Part shown: piece after piece, positions 35,233 through 45,257 of the stretch
Layout: each line of letters starts with the position of its first letter
How positions within the stretch are numbered: position 1 is the stretch's first letter
Assembly (NCBI RefSeq): GCF_004362525.1
Contig: NZ_SNXS01000004.1
Coordinates: 434,001-498,000, forward strand
Source: Roseateles toxinivorans
GTDB taxonomy: Bacteria; Pseudomonadota; Gammaproteobacteria; Burkholderiales; Burkholderiaceae_C
Direction of reading: 5' to 3'
DNA length: 64,000 bases
Notes under the pieces: model-generated
Databases searched by the model: none
The model's input: the letters and a program-made list of their open reading frames with translations, nothing else
What the model was told of the DNA's origin: nothing
Translations under genes and position numbers: made by a program

Positions 35233-36144
35233 ATGTATTCAATCGTGACTGATACCGTTGCCGATGCGATGCCAGGCAGGGCGAACGGCCTGCAGGATGT
35301 GAACATTCATCTGCCGTACAGCCTGTCGGATTTGCTGGGCTTGCTCGGAGCCGCGCCGCACGTCGACAGCGCCAGCAATGGATTCCCTTTGGCCATGCGC
35401 CAGCTGCGCACCGATGCCGCACTGTTTCATGAAGGCGAGATGGTCGAGTGCATCTACTTCGTCTACAGCGGATCGTTGAAGCGCGTGCGCACGGCGGAGG
35501 ATGGCTATGAGCAGGTGCTGGGCTTCGCCGGTCGTGGTGACCTGCTGGGCTATGACGGCGTCTGCATGGGTCGCCATCCCAGTTCCGCGGTGGCCCTTGA
35601 GGATGCTCGCCTGCTCGCCGTCCAGACCCAGGATCTGCGGTCCCTGATGGGGTCTTTTCCAGCCTTCGGGCCGCTGCTGCAGAAGGCATCCAGCCTGGAG
35701 CTGCAGCGCCAGGGGGAGTCGCTGGGCCTGATGGCGGCGGTGTCGGCCGAGGTTCGGCTGGCGCGCTTCGTCCTGCAGATGTCCGAACGCATGCAGGCCA
35801 TGGGGCAGTCGGCACGGCGCTTTCATCTGCGCATGTGTCGGCGCGACATCGCCAGCTACCTCGGCGTCGCCCACGAGACCGTCAGCCGCTCGTTCACGAT
35901 GCTTGCCGATTGGGGTTGCCTGCAGGTGGACAACCGTGAGGTGGAGATTCTTGATGCCGCGCTGCTGCAACAGATTGCGTCCAATACGCGGGGCTTGCTG
36001 GATATGGCGCTTGATCGCGCACGGGCATCCGCCGTCGAACGTCCGCAGGGCCGGGTGTCGGACTCCCGGCCCGCGCGCAGACCTCGGACAGCTGGTCGCG
36101 AACAGATCTGGCGCGCGGCTGCTTCGCTGGGCAGCGTATCTTGA
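35233..36144 (+). CDS. Crp/Fnr-family transcriptional regulator without the FNR iron-sulfur cysteines
   Basis: A 303-residue protein with an N-terminal cyclic-nucleotide-binding-like beta-roll (about residues 55-150: LFHEGEMVECIYFVYSGSLK, GRGDLLGYDGVCMGRH), a dimer helix, and an HTH_CRP domain. The recognition helix in DIASYLGVAHETVSRSF keeps the E-x-x-S-R pattern that lets FNR-type proteins read TTGA half-sites. The first 60 residues have no cysteine, so the [4Fe-4S] cluster of true FNR cannot form in the usual way. The sensing may be indirect, or through a different ligand as in Dnr-like proteins. The C-terminal 45 residues after the HTH are Arg-rich and unusual. It is divergent from the kinase operon and surrounded by FNR-like boxes. 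Confidence 0.88.
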   Translation: MYSIVTDTVADAMPGRANGLQDVNIHLPYSLSDLLGLLGAAPHVDSASNGFPLAMRQLRTDAALFHEGEMVECIYFVYSGSLKRVRTAEDGYEQVLGFAGRGDLLGYDGVCMGRHPSSAVALEDARLLAVQTQDLRSLMGSFPAFGPLLQKASSLELQRQGESLGLMAAVSAEVRLARFVLQMSERMQAMGQSARRFHLRMCRRDIASYLGVAHETVSRSFTMLADWGCLQVDNREVEILDAALLQQIASNTRGLLDMALDRARASAVERPQGRVSDSRPARRPRTAGREQIWRAAASLGSVS

Positions 36145-36670
36145 TGCGCGCTGCCCGAGTCGGAGCGCTTTGATCGTATTGCCTCGATCGGAATGTTCGA
36201 GCACGTCGTCCATGGGTAATTGCCGGGCTATTTTGCCAAGCTGGCCGGCCTGCTGCGGCCCGGCGGGCTGATGCTAAACCATGGCATCACGGCCGGCGGA
36301 ATCGACAACCGGCAGCTGGGCGCGGGCATTGGCGACTACATCGGAACCACATCTTCCCGGGCGGCGAGCTGAGCCATGTCTCGCATGTCTGCGCCAGCCT
36401 GGCCCGAGGTGGGCTGGAACTGCTGGATGCCGAGAACCTGCGTCTCCACCATGCCCGGACCCTGTGGGACTGGTCAGAGGCGCTGGAGCGCCAGCTCGAG
36501 CGGGCCCGTGAACTCACCGACGAATCCCGTGTGCGCGCCTACCGCATGTACCTGGCGGGCTCGGCGATGAGTTTCGAGCAGGGATGGCTGTCGCTCTATC
36601 AGCTGCTGGCGGCCCGTGCGGACGGCTCGGTGCAGGGGCGCAGCCCGCGCGGCGCCCAGTCCCTTACCAG
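36145..36670 (+). pseudogene. Cyclopropane-fatty-acyl-phospholipid synthase relic (C-terminal half, stop and frameshift)
   Basis: Directly after the Crp/Fnr gene one frame reads PESERFDRIASIGMFEHV and, past an in-frame TAA at about 36217, YFAKLAGLLRPGGLMLNHGI and NRQLGAGIGDYI. This is the SAM-binding part of a CFA synthase-type methyltransferase. Near 36345 the similarity moves to another frame: FPGGELSHVSHVCASLARGG, then LWDWSEALERQLERAREL, YRMYLAGSAMSFEQGW and LSLYQLLAAR. The N-terminal half is missing. With a stop, a frameshift and a missing half it is dead. CFA synthase alters membrane lipids in stationary or low-oxygen stress, which fits the neighbourhood. Confidence 0.8.
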
Positions 36671-36747
36671 CACAGCGACTGCTTCAGCGCCTTCAGATCG
36701 GGGCGCGGGGCCGATCCAAGCATTCTTCCTTCACTGGACCAATGCTG

Positions 36748-36786
36748 CCCGTGGACATGCTGCTCTCCGAGCAGCATGTCCACGGG
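36748..36786. repeat. Perfect 18-bp inverted repeat with 3-bp loop
   Basis: Arms CCCGTGGACATGCTGCTC (36748-36765) and its exact reverse complement (36769-36786) enclose TCC. It lies where the FtsH relic loses similarity. No T-run follows on either strand, so it is not an ordinary terminator. It may be a fold-back duplication formed when the gene broke. Confidence 0.75.
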
Positions 36787-37015
36787 CTTGTCGGCATAGG
36801 TCACCGGCCCGAGCGCCTCATCCATGCCAAAGCGCAAGACCAGGTCTCGCGCCAGGTCGCTGGCGCGGGCCAGATCGTCGGCCGCGCCGGTGGACGGTTC
36901 GCCGAAGACCAACAACTCGGCCGCCCGTCCTCCCAGCAGCAGGGCCATCCTGGCCTTCAGTTCGGATCGCCGCAGCACATGACGCTCCTCGCTGGGGCGC
37001 TGCCGGGGTGTATCA
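36785..37015 (-). pseudogene. FtsH protease fragment (part of M41 peptidase domain)
   Basis: One minus-strand frame encodes QRPSEERHVLRRSELKARMA, then LLLGGRAAELLVFGEPSTGA, then ADDLARASDLARDLVLRFGM and DEALGPVTYADKP. This is the stretch of FtsH between the HExxH zinc site and the C-terminal tail. The AAA domain, the zinc site itself and the end of the protein are absent. Similarity stops exactly at the 18-bp inverted repeat. FtsH is an essential membrane protease, so this must be a relic of an additional copy. An FNR-like box lies 20 bp beyond its upstream end. Confidence 0.72.
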
Positions 37016-37034
37016 AGGCCTGGCCGCGCGTGAG

Positions 37035-37048
37035 TTGAGCTGCATCAA
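37035..37048 (-). promoter_or_regulatory. FNR-like box TTGATGCAGCTCAA upstream of the FtsH relic
   Basis: TTGA-N6-TCAA with a full TTGAT left half on the minus strand. CCTTGATAC follows at about 17 bp, as in the universal stress protein promoter. The gene it served is now broken. Confidence 0.6.
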
Positions 37049-37179
37049 TTCGAGGCTCGCATCGGCTGTCGCCTCTATGTCGATGGTGTGGGGGAAGGGG
37101 CCGATGCCGCCAGCTGGCTGTCCGAGAGGCGCCTGGCAACAAGGCCGGTCACCAGCGATCGGGCCAGGATCAGGGCGCG

Positions 37180-37193
37180 TTGAGAACCGTCAA
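37180..37193. promoter_or_regulatory. FNR-like box TTGAGAACCGTCAA in a gene-free stretch
   Basis: Perfect outer arms CGTTGA and TCAACG. It lies between the FtsH relic and the acyl carrier protein gene. On the minus strand a 44-codon frame (37075-37209) overlaps it, so no gene can be named as its target. The rest of 37016-37327 shows nothing I can support. Confidence 0.5.
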
Positions 37194-37327
37194 CGTACCC
37201 ACCCTGCATCCGACCAAGAACCGTGCGTTAGTTCACGACGATTGACTGCTGCCTGCGCGGCCCCAGGCCGAGCACCCGCGATTCGAGCGCAGCGGTGAGG
37301 GCAGGGACGTCTCGCCATTCGCTGCGG

Positions 37328-37564
37328 CTACCGCACAAGGTAGTCCAGAAGTCCCTTGAGGGTGAAAATCCTGGGGTAGTCCGCCTCCTTGATGCTCACC
37401 CCGCTGCCCTTGCTGATGCCGATGATGAAGTTCAGAAAGTCCATCGAGTCCAGGTCCAGCGCCGAGCGCAGATCTTCGTCAGGCCCCACGCTGGCCAGAT
37501 CGGCCTCCGGGGCGATGTCGGCCAGCACGGCCTGTACCAAGCTGCGGATGGCGGTCTCGTTCAT
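37328..37564 (-). CDS. Acyl carrier protein
   Basis: A 78-residue acidic four-helix carrier. The phosphopantetheine site is Ser40 in DLDSMDFLNF (family DSL/DSM motif). Helix II continues FLNFIIGISKGSGV. It lies alone, away from fatty acid synthesis genes, as the last gene of the E1-E2 operon, 45 bp after E2. It is therefore unlikely to be the main AcpP. A carrier for a specialised acyl transfer, perhaps from the ACS-like or E2 enzyme of the same operon, is an inference. The sequence does not show the partner. Confidence 0.88.
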   Translation of the reverse strand: MNETAIRSLVQAVLADIAPEADLASVGPDEDLRSALDLDSMDFLNFIIGISKGSGVSIKEADYPRIFTLKGLLDYLVR

Positions 37565-37609
37565 GTTGGGTCCAATCGTGTCAGCGGCGGCGGTTGCGCC
37601 TGTCCATGA

Positions 37610-38776
37610 TCAAAGGGTTGCGGGGCTTTGCAATGCCTGGTCAATGCTTCGCAGCAGCTTGCCGCCCAGATGGCCATCGCTGACCCGGTGATCGGCGGCC
37701 AGGCTGGCCTTCACCACATGCCGCGCGACGACCTGGCCGTCCACCACCCAGGGGCGCTGCAGGACACGCCCGAATCCAATGATGGCGACCTGTGGCGGGT
37801 AGATCACGCCCAGCACGCTTTCGGCCCCGCGCTCGCCCAGGCTGGTGACCGTGACGGTCGGGTCGCTCATTTCGGAGCTGCGCAGCCCGCCGGCGCGGGC
37901 GCGCTGCACCAGATCGCGCAGCGCGGCCATCAACTCGGGCAGCGTGAGCCGGTCGGCATCGTGGATGGCCGGCGCAATCAGCCCGCCGCCGCGCAGCGCG
38001 ATGGCCCAGCCGATGTGTATGCCCGTGCCAGCGGAGAAACTCCCCTGCTCGTACAGGCCATTGAACTGCGGCACCCCGCGCAGGGCCAGGGCCGTGGCCT
38101 TCAGCAGCAGCGCCGCCTCGAGCAGGCGCTGCTCGGGCGCACGATCGCGGTTCCAGTCCTGCAGCCAGTCGTGGGCGGCCGAGAAGTCCATGGTGTCGGC
38201 GAGGTAGTAGTGCGGAATCTCCCGCTTGGAGCGGCTCATGGCGGCAGCAATGGCCTTGCGCATCTGGGCCGGATCGAAGGCCGCGCTCCGCTGCTGCGGC
38301 GCGCCGGCCTTCGCGCGCGCCGCTTCGATGTCGATCAGCGTCACTGCGCCGTCGGCGCCCGAGCCTTGCAGGCCCGACAGTTTCACACCCAGCTGTTGTG
38401 CGCGCTGTCGCGCTGCCGGGCTGACCCGCTGGCGGGACGGCCCCCCGGTGGCCTGAATCCGCGGGCCTTGATGCGTGACCGCGGGCACGGATTGGGCCGG
38501 CCTGGCGGGCGCCGGCGCGGTGGTGGTGCCGGCAGGCGCCCCGTCCGCCACTTGAACCTGCGCCAGCACCGCCCCCACCGGCAGGGCCGCGCCCAGCGCG
38601 GCCAGATGGTCGATCACCCCATCGAGAAAGATCTCGACATCGATGGCCCCCTTGTGGGTTTCGACCACGGCCACGACATCGCCGGGCTTGACGCGATCGC
38701 CGGGCTTCACCAGCCACTGGACGACCGTGCCGGTCTCCATGTCGGCGCCCAGGGCGGGCATCAGGAAATCGGCCAT
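37610..38776 (-). CDS. Dihydrolipoamide acyltransferase (E2) of a 2-oxo-acid dehydrogenase complex
   Basis: A 388-residue E2 with one lipoyl domain (about residues 1-78; the lipoylated Lys42 is in VVETHKGAID rather than the commoner DKA). A Pro/Ala-rich linker follows, then a peripheral-subunit-binding domain (about residues 118-155: VSPAARQRAQQLGVKLSGLQ) and a catalytic domain with the active-site His363 in ADHRVSDG. E2 passes the acyl group from lipoamide to CoA. The length and single lipoyl domain resemble acetoin or short PDH-type E2s. There is no E3 (lipoamide dehydrogenase) gene in the window, so E3 must be shared. It follows E1 beta by 7 bp. Confidence 0.9.
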   Translation of the reverse strand: MADFLMPALGADMETGTVVQWLVKPGDRVKPGDVVAVVETHKGAIDVEIFLDGVIDHLAALGAALPVGAVLAQVQVADGAPAGTTTAPAPARPAQSVPAVTHQGPRIQATGGPSRQRVSPAARQRAQQLGVKLSGLQGSGADGAVTLIDIEAARAKAGAPQQRSAAFDPAQMRKAIAAAMSRSKREIPHYYLADTMDFSAAHDWLQDWNRDRAPEQRLLEAALLLKATALALRGVPQFNGLYEQGSFSAGTGIHIGWAIALRGGGLIAPAIHDADRLTLPELMAALRDLVQRARAGGLRSSEMSDPTVTVTSLGERGAESVLGVIYPPQVAIIGFGRVLQRPWVVDGQVVARHVVKASLAADHRVSDGHLGGKLLRSIDQALQSPATL

Positions 38777-38783
38777 GGGCTGC

Positions 38784-39776
38784 CTATGCCGGCCGCAGCA
38801 GCGCGCGCGCCGCCGTCACGATGTCGGCCACCTGGGGCAGAGTGGCCTCCTCCAGGTGCGCGGCATAGGGCACCGGCACCTCCCGGCTGCAGATCCGGCG
38901 CACCGGCGCATCGAGTTCGTACAGCGAGTCCTCGGCCAGACGCGCCGCGATCTCGGCGGAGATGGATCCGCTCTTCCAGCCCTCGTCCACGATCAGCGCG
39001 CGATGGGTGCGTGCGACCGAGGCAGCGACCGTCGCCATGTCCAGCGGGCGCAGCACGCGCAGGTCGATCACTTCCGCGGAGATGCCTTCGGCGGCCAGCA
39101 GATCGGCCGCCGCCAGGCATTTGGGAAGACTGTTGCCGAAGGTCACCAGGCTGAGATCCGAGCCGCTGCGGCGCACGCGTGCGTGCTCGATGTCGACGTC
39201 GCTGACCGCCGGGTCCAGCTCGCCCTCGACGTTGTAAAGCACGATGTGTTCGAAGATCAGCACCGGGTTCGGGTCGGCGAGCGCGGCGGCCAGCATGTGG
39301 CGGGCGTCCTCTATCGTGCCGGGCACCAGCACCTTCAGGCCCGGGATGTGGGCGTACCAGCCCTCCAGGCTGTGCGAATGCTGGGCCGCCAGCTGCCGCC
39401 CGCCACCGGTGGCCATGCGTATCACCAGCGGCACCGCGAACTGTCCGCCCGACATATGCGCCAGGCTGGCCGCGTTGTTCATGATCTGGTCCAGGGCCAG
39501 CAGGCTGAAGTTGCAGGTCATGATCTCGACGATGGGTCGCAGGCCGGCCAGTGCCGCACCGACGCCAGCGCCGACAAAGCCGTTCTCGGCCAGCGGTGTG
39601 TCGCGGACGCGATCCGGTCCGAATTCCTCCAGCAGGCCCTTGGTGACCCCGTAGCAGCCGCCGTAGCGGCCGACGTCCTCGCCCATCACGAAGCAGCGCG
39701 GATCGGCTTGCAGCGCCGCGCGGATGGCCTGGCGGCAGGCTTCGCGGTAGCTCATCCTGGACGATTTATCACTCAC
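38784..39776 (-). CDS. 2-oxo-acid dehydrogenase E1 component, beta subunit
   Basis: A 330-residue transketolase-like subunit of the PdhB/AcoB family. Typical stretches are [20 protein letters not shown], the E1 beta cofactor Glu and Asp region [60 protein letters not shown] and the C-terminal [20 protein letters not shown]. With E1 alpha it decarboxylates pyruvate, or a similar 2-oxo acid or acetoin, with thiamine diphosphate. Substrate is not decided by the sequence. ATG 39776 overlaps the stop of the alpha gene by 4 bp, so the two subunits are coupled. Confidence 0.92.
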   Translation of the reverse strand: MSDKSSRMSYREACRQAIRAALQADPRCFVMGEDVGRYGGCYGVTKGLLEEFGPDRVRDTPLAENGFVGAGVGAALAGLRPIVEIMTCNFSLLALDQIMNNAASLAHMSGGQFAVPLVIRMATGGGRQLAAQHSHSLEGWYAHIPGLKVLVPGTIEDARHMLAAALADPNPVLIFEHIVLYNVEGELDPAVSDVDIEHARVRRSGSDLSLVTFGNSLPKCLAAADLLAAEGISAEVIDLRVLRPLDMATVAASVARTHRALIVDEGWKSGSISAEIAARLAEDSLYELDAPVRRICSREVPVPYAAHLEEATLPQVADIVTAARALLRPA

Positions 39777-40771
39777 GGCTGCGTCTCCTGGACAACGCGA
39801 TCCATCAGGACGAACTGTTCCAGCGCTTCGACCGGCTCCAGCGTGCCGGCCTCGGCGAAGGCCACCGCCGCATCCAGTTCGGCGGCAATCTCCGCATCAA
39901 TTGCGGCGGCTTCCGCCTCGCTGAGCTGGTGGTTGTCCTGCATCCAGGTGCGCAGCGCAACGATAGGGTCGTGCTGCTTCCACTGCTCGACCTCGTCGCG
40001 GCTGCGGTAGGCCTGAGTGTCGAACATCGAGTGCGCGCGGAAGCGGTAGGTCCGGCATTCCAGCAGGTAGGGCCCCTTGCCGGCGCGGACGAGATCCAGC
40101 GCCAGCCGCGCGGCGTTCTCCACGCGCACCGGGTCGATGGCGTCGACCTGGGACCCGGCCATGCGGTAGGCCTCGGCCTTGCGGTACAGCTCCGGCTGCG
40201 ACTCCGCCTCGGCCAGCGGCATGCCCATGGCGTAGAGGTTGTTCTCGCAGACGAACAGCAGCGGCAGCTTCCAGAGCGCCGCCAGGTTCATGCTCTCATG
40301 GAAGGCGCCTTCTCCCACTGCGCCCTCGCCGAAGAAGCAGACCGTCACGGTCCCCGGCCGCAACTGCTGGTCGGCCATGGCGATGCCGACGGCCAGCGGC
40401 AGCCCGCCGCCGACGATGGCGTTGCCGCCAAAGAAGCGGCGCTCGCGGTCGAAGATGTGCATCGAGCCACCCCTGCCGCGGCAGCAGCCCTCCTGCTTTC
40501 CCAGCATTTCCGCCATCAGCGCGGTCATGGGCACACCGCGCGCCAGCGCCTGGCCGTGCTCGCGATAGGTCGCCAGCACGGCATCGCCCTCCTGCAGCGC
40601 TGCCATCACGCCCACCGCCACGGGCTCCTCGCCGTCATAGAGATGCAGGAAGCCCCTGATCTTCTGGGCCTGATAGAGCTCGACGCAGCGGGACTCGAAG
40701 CGCCGGATGCGCAGCATCTGCCGGTACAGGGTCTGCAGGTGCTGGCGGTCGAGATGAAGTTTTGCGCTCAT
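39773..40771 (-). CDS. 2-oxo-acid dehydrogenase E1 component, alpha subunit
   Basis: A 332-residue PdhA/AcoA-family subunit. The thiamine-diphosphate motif begins GDG-like in [20 protein letters not shown] and ends [15 protein letters not shown]. The phosphorylation-loop-equivalent region is [20 protein letters not shown]. The N-terminal stretch [20 protein letters not shown] is typical of pyruvate dehydrogenase alpha. ATG 40771 is chosen because the family N-terminus begins there. The frame is open further upstream but overlaps the synthetase gene. It lies 10 bp after the synthetase stop in the same operon. Confidence 0.92.
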   Translation of the reverse strand: MSAKLHLDRQHLQTLYRQMLRIRRFESRCVELYQAQKIRGFLHLYDGEEPVAVGVMAALQEGDAVLATYREHGQALARGVPMTALMAEMLGKQEGCCRGRGGSMHIFDRERRFFGGNAIVGGGLPLAVGIAMADQQLRPGTVTVCFFGEGAVGEGAFHESMNLAALWKLPLLFVCENNLYAMGMPLAEAESQPELYRKAEAYRMAGSQVDAIDPVRVENAARLALDLVRAGKGPYLLECRTYRFRAHSMFDTQAYRSRDEVEQWKQHDPIVALRTWMQDNHQLSEAEAAAIDAEIAAELDAAVAFAEAGTLEPVEALEQFVLMDRVVQETQP

Positions 40772-40781
40772 GCGTCGGACC

Positions 40782-42557
<1,776 letters not shown>

Positions 42558-42612
42558 CGTGCGCCTCATGGGAACGGGGCCTTGATACTCGCCCTGGGCG
42601 TGGCGGTCAGGC

Positions 42613-42626
42613 TTGCGAATGATCAA
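42613..42626 (-). promoter_or_regulatory. FNR-like box TTGATCATTCGCAA upstream of the synthetase-E1-E2-ACP operon
   Basis: Read on the minus strand, TTGAT-N4-CGCAA, 56 bp before ATG 42557. GAGTAT follows about 22 bp later at a -10-like place. It would place the whole five-gene operon under FNR/Anr-type control. The remaining 42627-42724 shows nothing else. Confidence 0.6.
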
Positions 42627-42724
42627 GCCTGCCCGCGATTGCCCAGGGGGGCGTCGTGCGCTGGGCCTGCTGCTGCTTCTGTTGGTACCCAGGGCTGCAC
42701 CCAAGAGCGGCACCGGCGCATCGT

Positions 42725-44359
42725 TCAACGGTACACAATCACGCGCCGCTTGCCCGTGCGCTTGGCCTCGTAGAGCGCCTGGTCGGCATGAAGGCACAAC
42801 TCCGCAACCGTGTGGCCGTCCTTCGGATGCAGGGCAATGCCCACGCTGCACGACACCTCGGGCACCACGCCAGGGTACGGCGCACTCAGGGCGGCGACCA
42901 GCTTGCCTCCCACATGCTCCGCTTCGCCCTGGCCCGCATCGCCGAGCAGCACGACGAACTCGTCGCCGCCCAGCCGCGCCACCACGTCCGACTCGCGCAG
43001 CAGTCCAGCGATGCGCGACGCCGCCGCGATCAGCACGGTGTCACCCGCTTCATGGCCGTGCGTGTCGTTCACGGCCTTGAATCGGTCGAGGTCGATGGCC
43101 AGCGTGGCCAGGCTGGTGCCATGGCGATGCGCCTCGGCAAGTCGATTGCTCGCCAGTTCGTCGAACAGCAGGCGGTTGGGCAGTCCGGTGAGCGGGTCGT
43201 GCCGCGCTTGACGTCGTGCATCGTTGAGCATGCGGCCTGCCTGTACGATCGCTCGGGACACGGCTTCGGTTTCCTTGAGGCGGCTTGGGGGCAGGTATTC
43301 CGTGGGGCTCCCGCTGCCCAGCGAGAGCGCCGGCTCGACCAGGGCGCGCATCGAACCGCTGATGCGGGCGCTCAGTGAAGCCGCGACCCACAGACCCACC
43401 GTAAAGGCGGCCGCTGCGCTGGCGAGCAGCCAGGCGATGGAGCGATAGAAACCGGCCTCCACGGCAGACCGGGGCGCCCCCACGACCACGCTCCAGTTCG
43501 ACACCGACGAGCGTGCCAGGCCGGCATAGGTGGGAATGCCCTCCATGCTTCGTGAGCTGATGGTGATTTCCGCCGGCTCGGTGTCCAGGAGTTCCATCAC
43601 GTCCGCGGTCGCCTTCTGCCCGACATACTTCTCCGGGTCCCGCGTCCGGGCCACGATCGTCCCCGTCCCGTCAAGCACGGCCGCAACCCAGTGCCCCGGC
43701 ATGGCCAGGCGGTTCAGGACCTCGGCGATGCGCTCAAGCGACAGCCCTACATTGAGGCTGTAGACGACCTGACCCTGACGGAAGACCGGCACGCCGATGG
43801 CTATCACCGGCTTGCCGGTCACGGGGCCGATGAACATGTCGGTCACCACGGGTTTGCCCGTCTCGAACACGCGCTGCAACTCGGCCGGCGTTCCGGTCTC
43901 GGGCAGGGGCTCACCGAAGTCGCGCAGGGTGTTCACCCGCTGCCGACCCTGCCGGTCGGTCATCACGTAGTTGTCGACGATCTGGAAGGCCAGGGCGCCG
44001 CGCGCCCGCTCGTGGAAGCCGCGCAGGTCGTCGACTGCCAAGGCCGGGGAGGTGGACAGGACCCGCAGGCCCGACACCACCCCTGAGAACTCGCGGTCCA
44101 GGGCCGCGGCCAGGCCGCGCGCCTGCAGCAAAGCGTCGCGTTCAAGCCGCGCACGATGCTGGCCATAGTTCTCGTGGACGAGATAGCCGGACACCAGCAG
44201 CGCCGGTGCGAGGCAGGCGGCCACCAGCCCGGTCAGGCTCGCGCGGATGGAATAGCGGCCCGGCGTGGGCGCGCCCTGACCCGATGCTTCGCTGCTGGGG
44301 TCGGGCGCGACACCCAGCAGGCGGTTCATCCGCACCGGTGGGTCCTGGAGCTGTGTCAT
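42725..44359 (-). CDS. Membrane diguanylate cyclase with Cache sensor domain
   Basis: A 544-residue inner-membrane signalling protein. A first transmembrane helix (about residues 40-60) precedes a large periplasmic dCache-like region ([40 protein letters not shown], and [19 protein letters not shown]-like strands). A second helix lies near residue 305, then a HAMP-like linker and the GGDEF domain (from about 385). The active site GGDEF (464-468) is intact, and the product-inhibition site RESD lies five residues before it, so it should make and sense cyclic di-GMP. There is no EAL domain. ATG 44359 overlaps the stop of a short upstream frame (ATGA). ATG 44329 is an alternative. Confidence 0.9.
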   Translation of the reverse strand: MTQLQDPPVRMNRLLGVAPDPSSEASGQGAPTPGRYSIRASLTGLVAACLAPALLVSGYLVHENYGQHRARLERDALLQARGLAAALDREFSGVVSGLRVLSTSPALAVDDLRGFHERARGALAFQIVDNYVMTDRQGRQRVNTLRDFGEPLPETGTPAELQRVFETGKPVVTDMFIGPVTGKPVIAIGVPVFRQGQVVYSLNVGLSLERIAEVLNRLAMPGHWVAAVLDGTGTIVARTRDPEKYVGQKATADVMELLDTEPAEITISSRSMEGIPTYAGLARSSVSNWSVVVGAPRSAVEAGFYRSIAWLLASAAAAFTVGLWVAASLSARISGSMRALVEPALSLGSGSPTEYLPPSRLKETEAVSRAIVQAGRMLNDARRQARHDPLTGLPNRLLFDELASNRLAEAHRHGTSLATLAIDLDRFKAVNDTHGHEAGDTVLIAAASRIAGLLRESDVVARLGGDEFVVLLGDAGQGEAEHVGGKLVAALSAPYPGVVPEVSCSVGIALHPKDGHTVAELCLHADQALYEAKRTGKRRVIVYR

Positions 44360-44532
44360 CCGAAGGGCCCTGTGGCCGGATGCTTTCCGACTGCAATTGC
44401 CCCGCGGTCGCAGCTGACGAAGTCGCAAGACGTTCCGGCCAGTACCTCGTCCGCCCCGACCGCAACGCCTGCGATTGCGTGACCCCCTGTATCCGGTGCT
44501 GCGAATGCGACCATGCCCCTGGAGAACTCCAT
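44356..44532 (-). CDS. Possible 58-codon leader gene before the diguanylate cyclase
   Basis: A short minus-strand frame from ATG 44532 (MEFSRGMVAFAAPDTGG) ends in a TGA that overlaps the ATG of the cyclase gene, a usual sign of translational coupling. The product would be small and Gly/Ala/Val-rich. No family was recognised. An FNR-like box is 41 bp upstream of the ATG. The ribosome site is weak, so coding is uncertain. Confidence 0.35.
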   Translation of the reverse strand: MEFSRGMVAFAAPDTGGHAIAGVAVGADEVLAGTSCDFVSCDRGAIAVGKHPATGPFG

Positions 44533-44572
44533 CTTGATCAAGGCATTCTGAGTTCCGAGCGTCAGCCGGCGA

Positions 44573-44586
44573 TTGATCCAACTCAA
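44573..44586 (-). promoter_or_regulatory. FNR-like box TTGAGTTGGATCAA upstream of the diguanylate cyclase
   Basis: On the minus strand TTGAG-N4-ATCAA differs at one base from the classical TTGAT-N4-ATCAA. It is 41 bp before the 58-codon frame and 214 bp before the cyclase ATG, and CCTTGATC follows. The rest of 44587-44883 shows no gene I can support. Confidence 0.6.
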
Positions 44587-44883
44587 GGGTGGCCAAGCAA
44601 GTTCCGGGCTCCATGCGCCACGGCCACCCGCCATGTGCGCAGCTTCGGCTGCCTGCCGTCGACGCTGAAGCTGGTGCGCCCGACTGGAAGGACCGGGTCG
44701 TGTTCCAGACCGGCTTTGGCGCCGAGCCGGAGGTCCGATGCTGGCCGGCCCCTGCAACGCCGTGTGCCGGAGCACTTCCGCGCCACCGCGTCGGGTTGAC
44801 GGCCAGGCCCCTGCATTTCTGGCATCCTTGGCCTGTCACGCGATGCGACCGCAGCGTGGCCACATCACAAGACCGGAGGCAGC

Positions 44884-45240
44884 ATGTCGGGCGGAAACTG
44901 GAAAGAACTCTTCCTGGCGGCCTGCGAGGGGGACATCGAGCTGGTCAGATACCACGTCAAAGGCGGCGTCGATATCAACTATGCCCACCCGGAGTTTCTG
45001 GCCACGCCACTGGTGGCCTGCATTCTGGCGCGGCAGGAGCCCATCGCGCTCTTTTTGCTGGCCAGCGGCGCCAATCCGCACCTGCTGTCCGAGTTCGACG
45101 GACTCACGCCGATTCAGGCCGCGCGTCAGGTGGGCCTGCCTGCGGTGGAGCGGCGCCTGTGCGAGCTGGGCGTTGCCGAGCCCGCCGTCGAGGCGCAGCG
45201 CAAGAGCTGGTGGCGCTTCTGGGGGAAACGAGCCGCCTGA
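44884..45240 (+). CDS. Small ankyrin-repeat protein
   Basis: A 118-residue cytoplasmic protein with about three ankyrin-type units. They are ELFLAACEGDIELVRYHVKG (residues 8-27), then TPLVACILARQEPIALFLLA, and DGLTPIQAARQVGLPAVERR. Each has the helix-turn-helix pattern with the TPL/TPI start. The C-terminus is basic and Trp-rich (RKSWWRFWGKRAA), which might touch membranes or nucleic acid. Ankyrin repeats bind proteins, and the partner is unknown. ATG 44884 follows CCGGAGG closely. It is a single gene, convergent with the gcvA-like gene 17 bp away. Confidence 0.82.
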   Translation: MSGGNWKELFLAACEGDIELVRYHVKGGVDINYAHPEFLATPLVACILARQEPIALFLLASGANPHLLSEFDGLTPIQAARQVGLPAVERRLCELGVAEPAVEAQRKSWWRFWGKRAA

Positions 45241-45257
45241 GCCTGACTTGTCTTGAC

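Noticed and set aside
36748-36786. Inverted repeat as a rho-independent terminator
   Set aside because: No T-run follows on either strand, and the loop is only 3 bp inside a decayed coding sequence.
44533-44542. TTGATCAA near the cyclase leader as an FNR box
   Set aside because: The half-sites have no 6-bp gap between TTGA and TCAA, so an FNR dimer would not fit.
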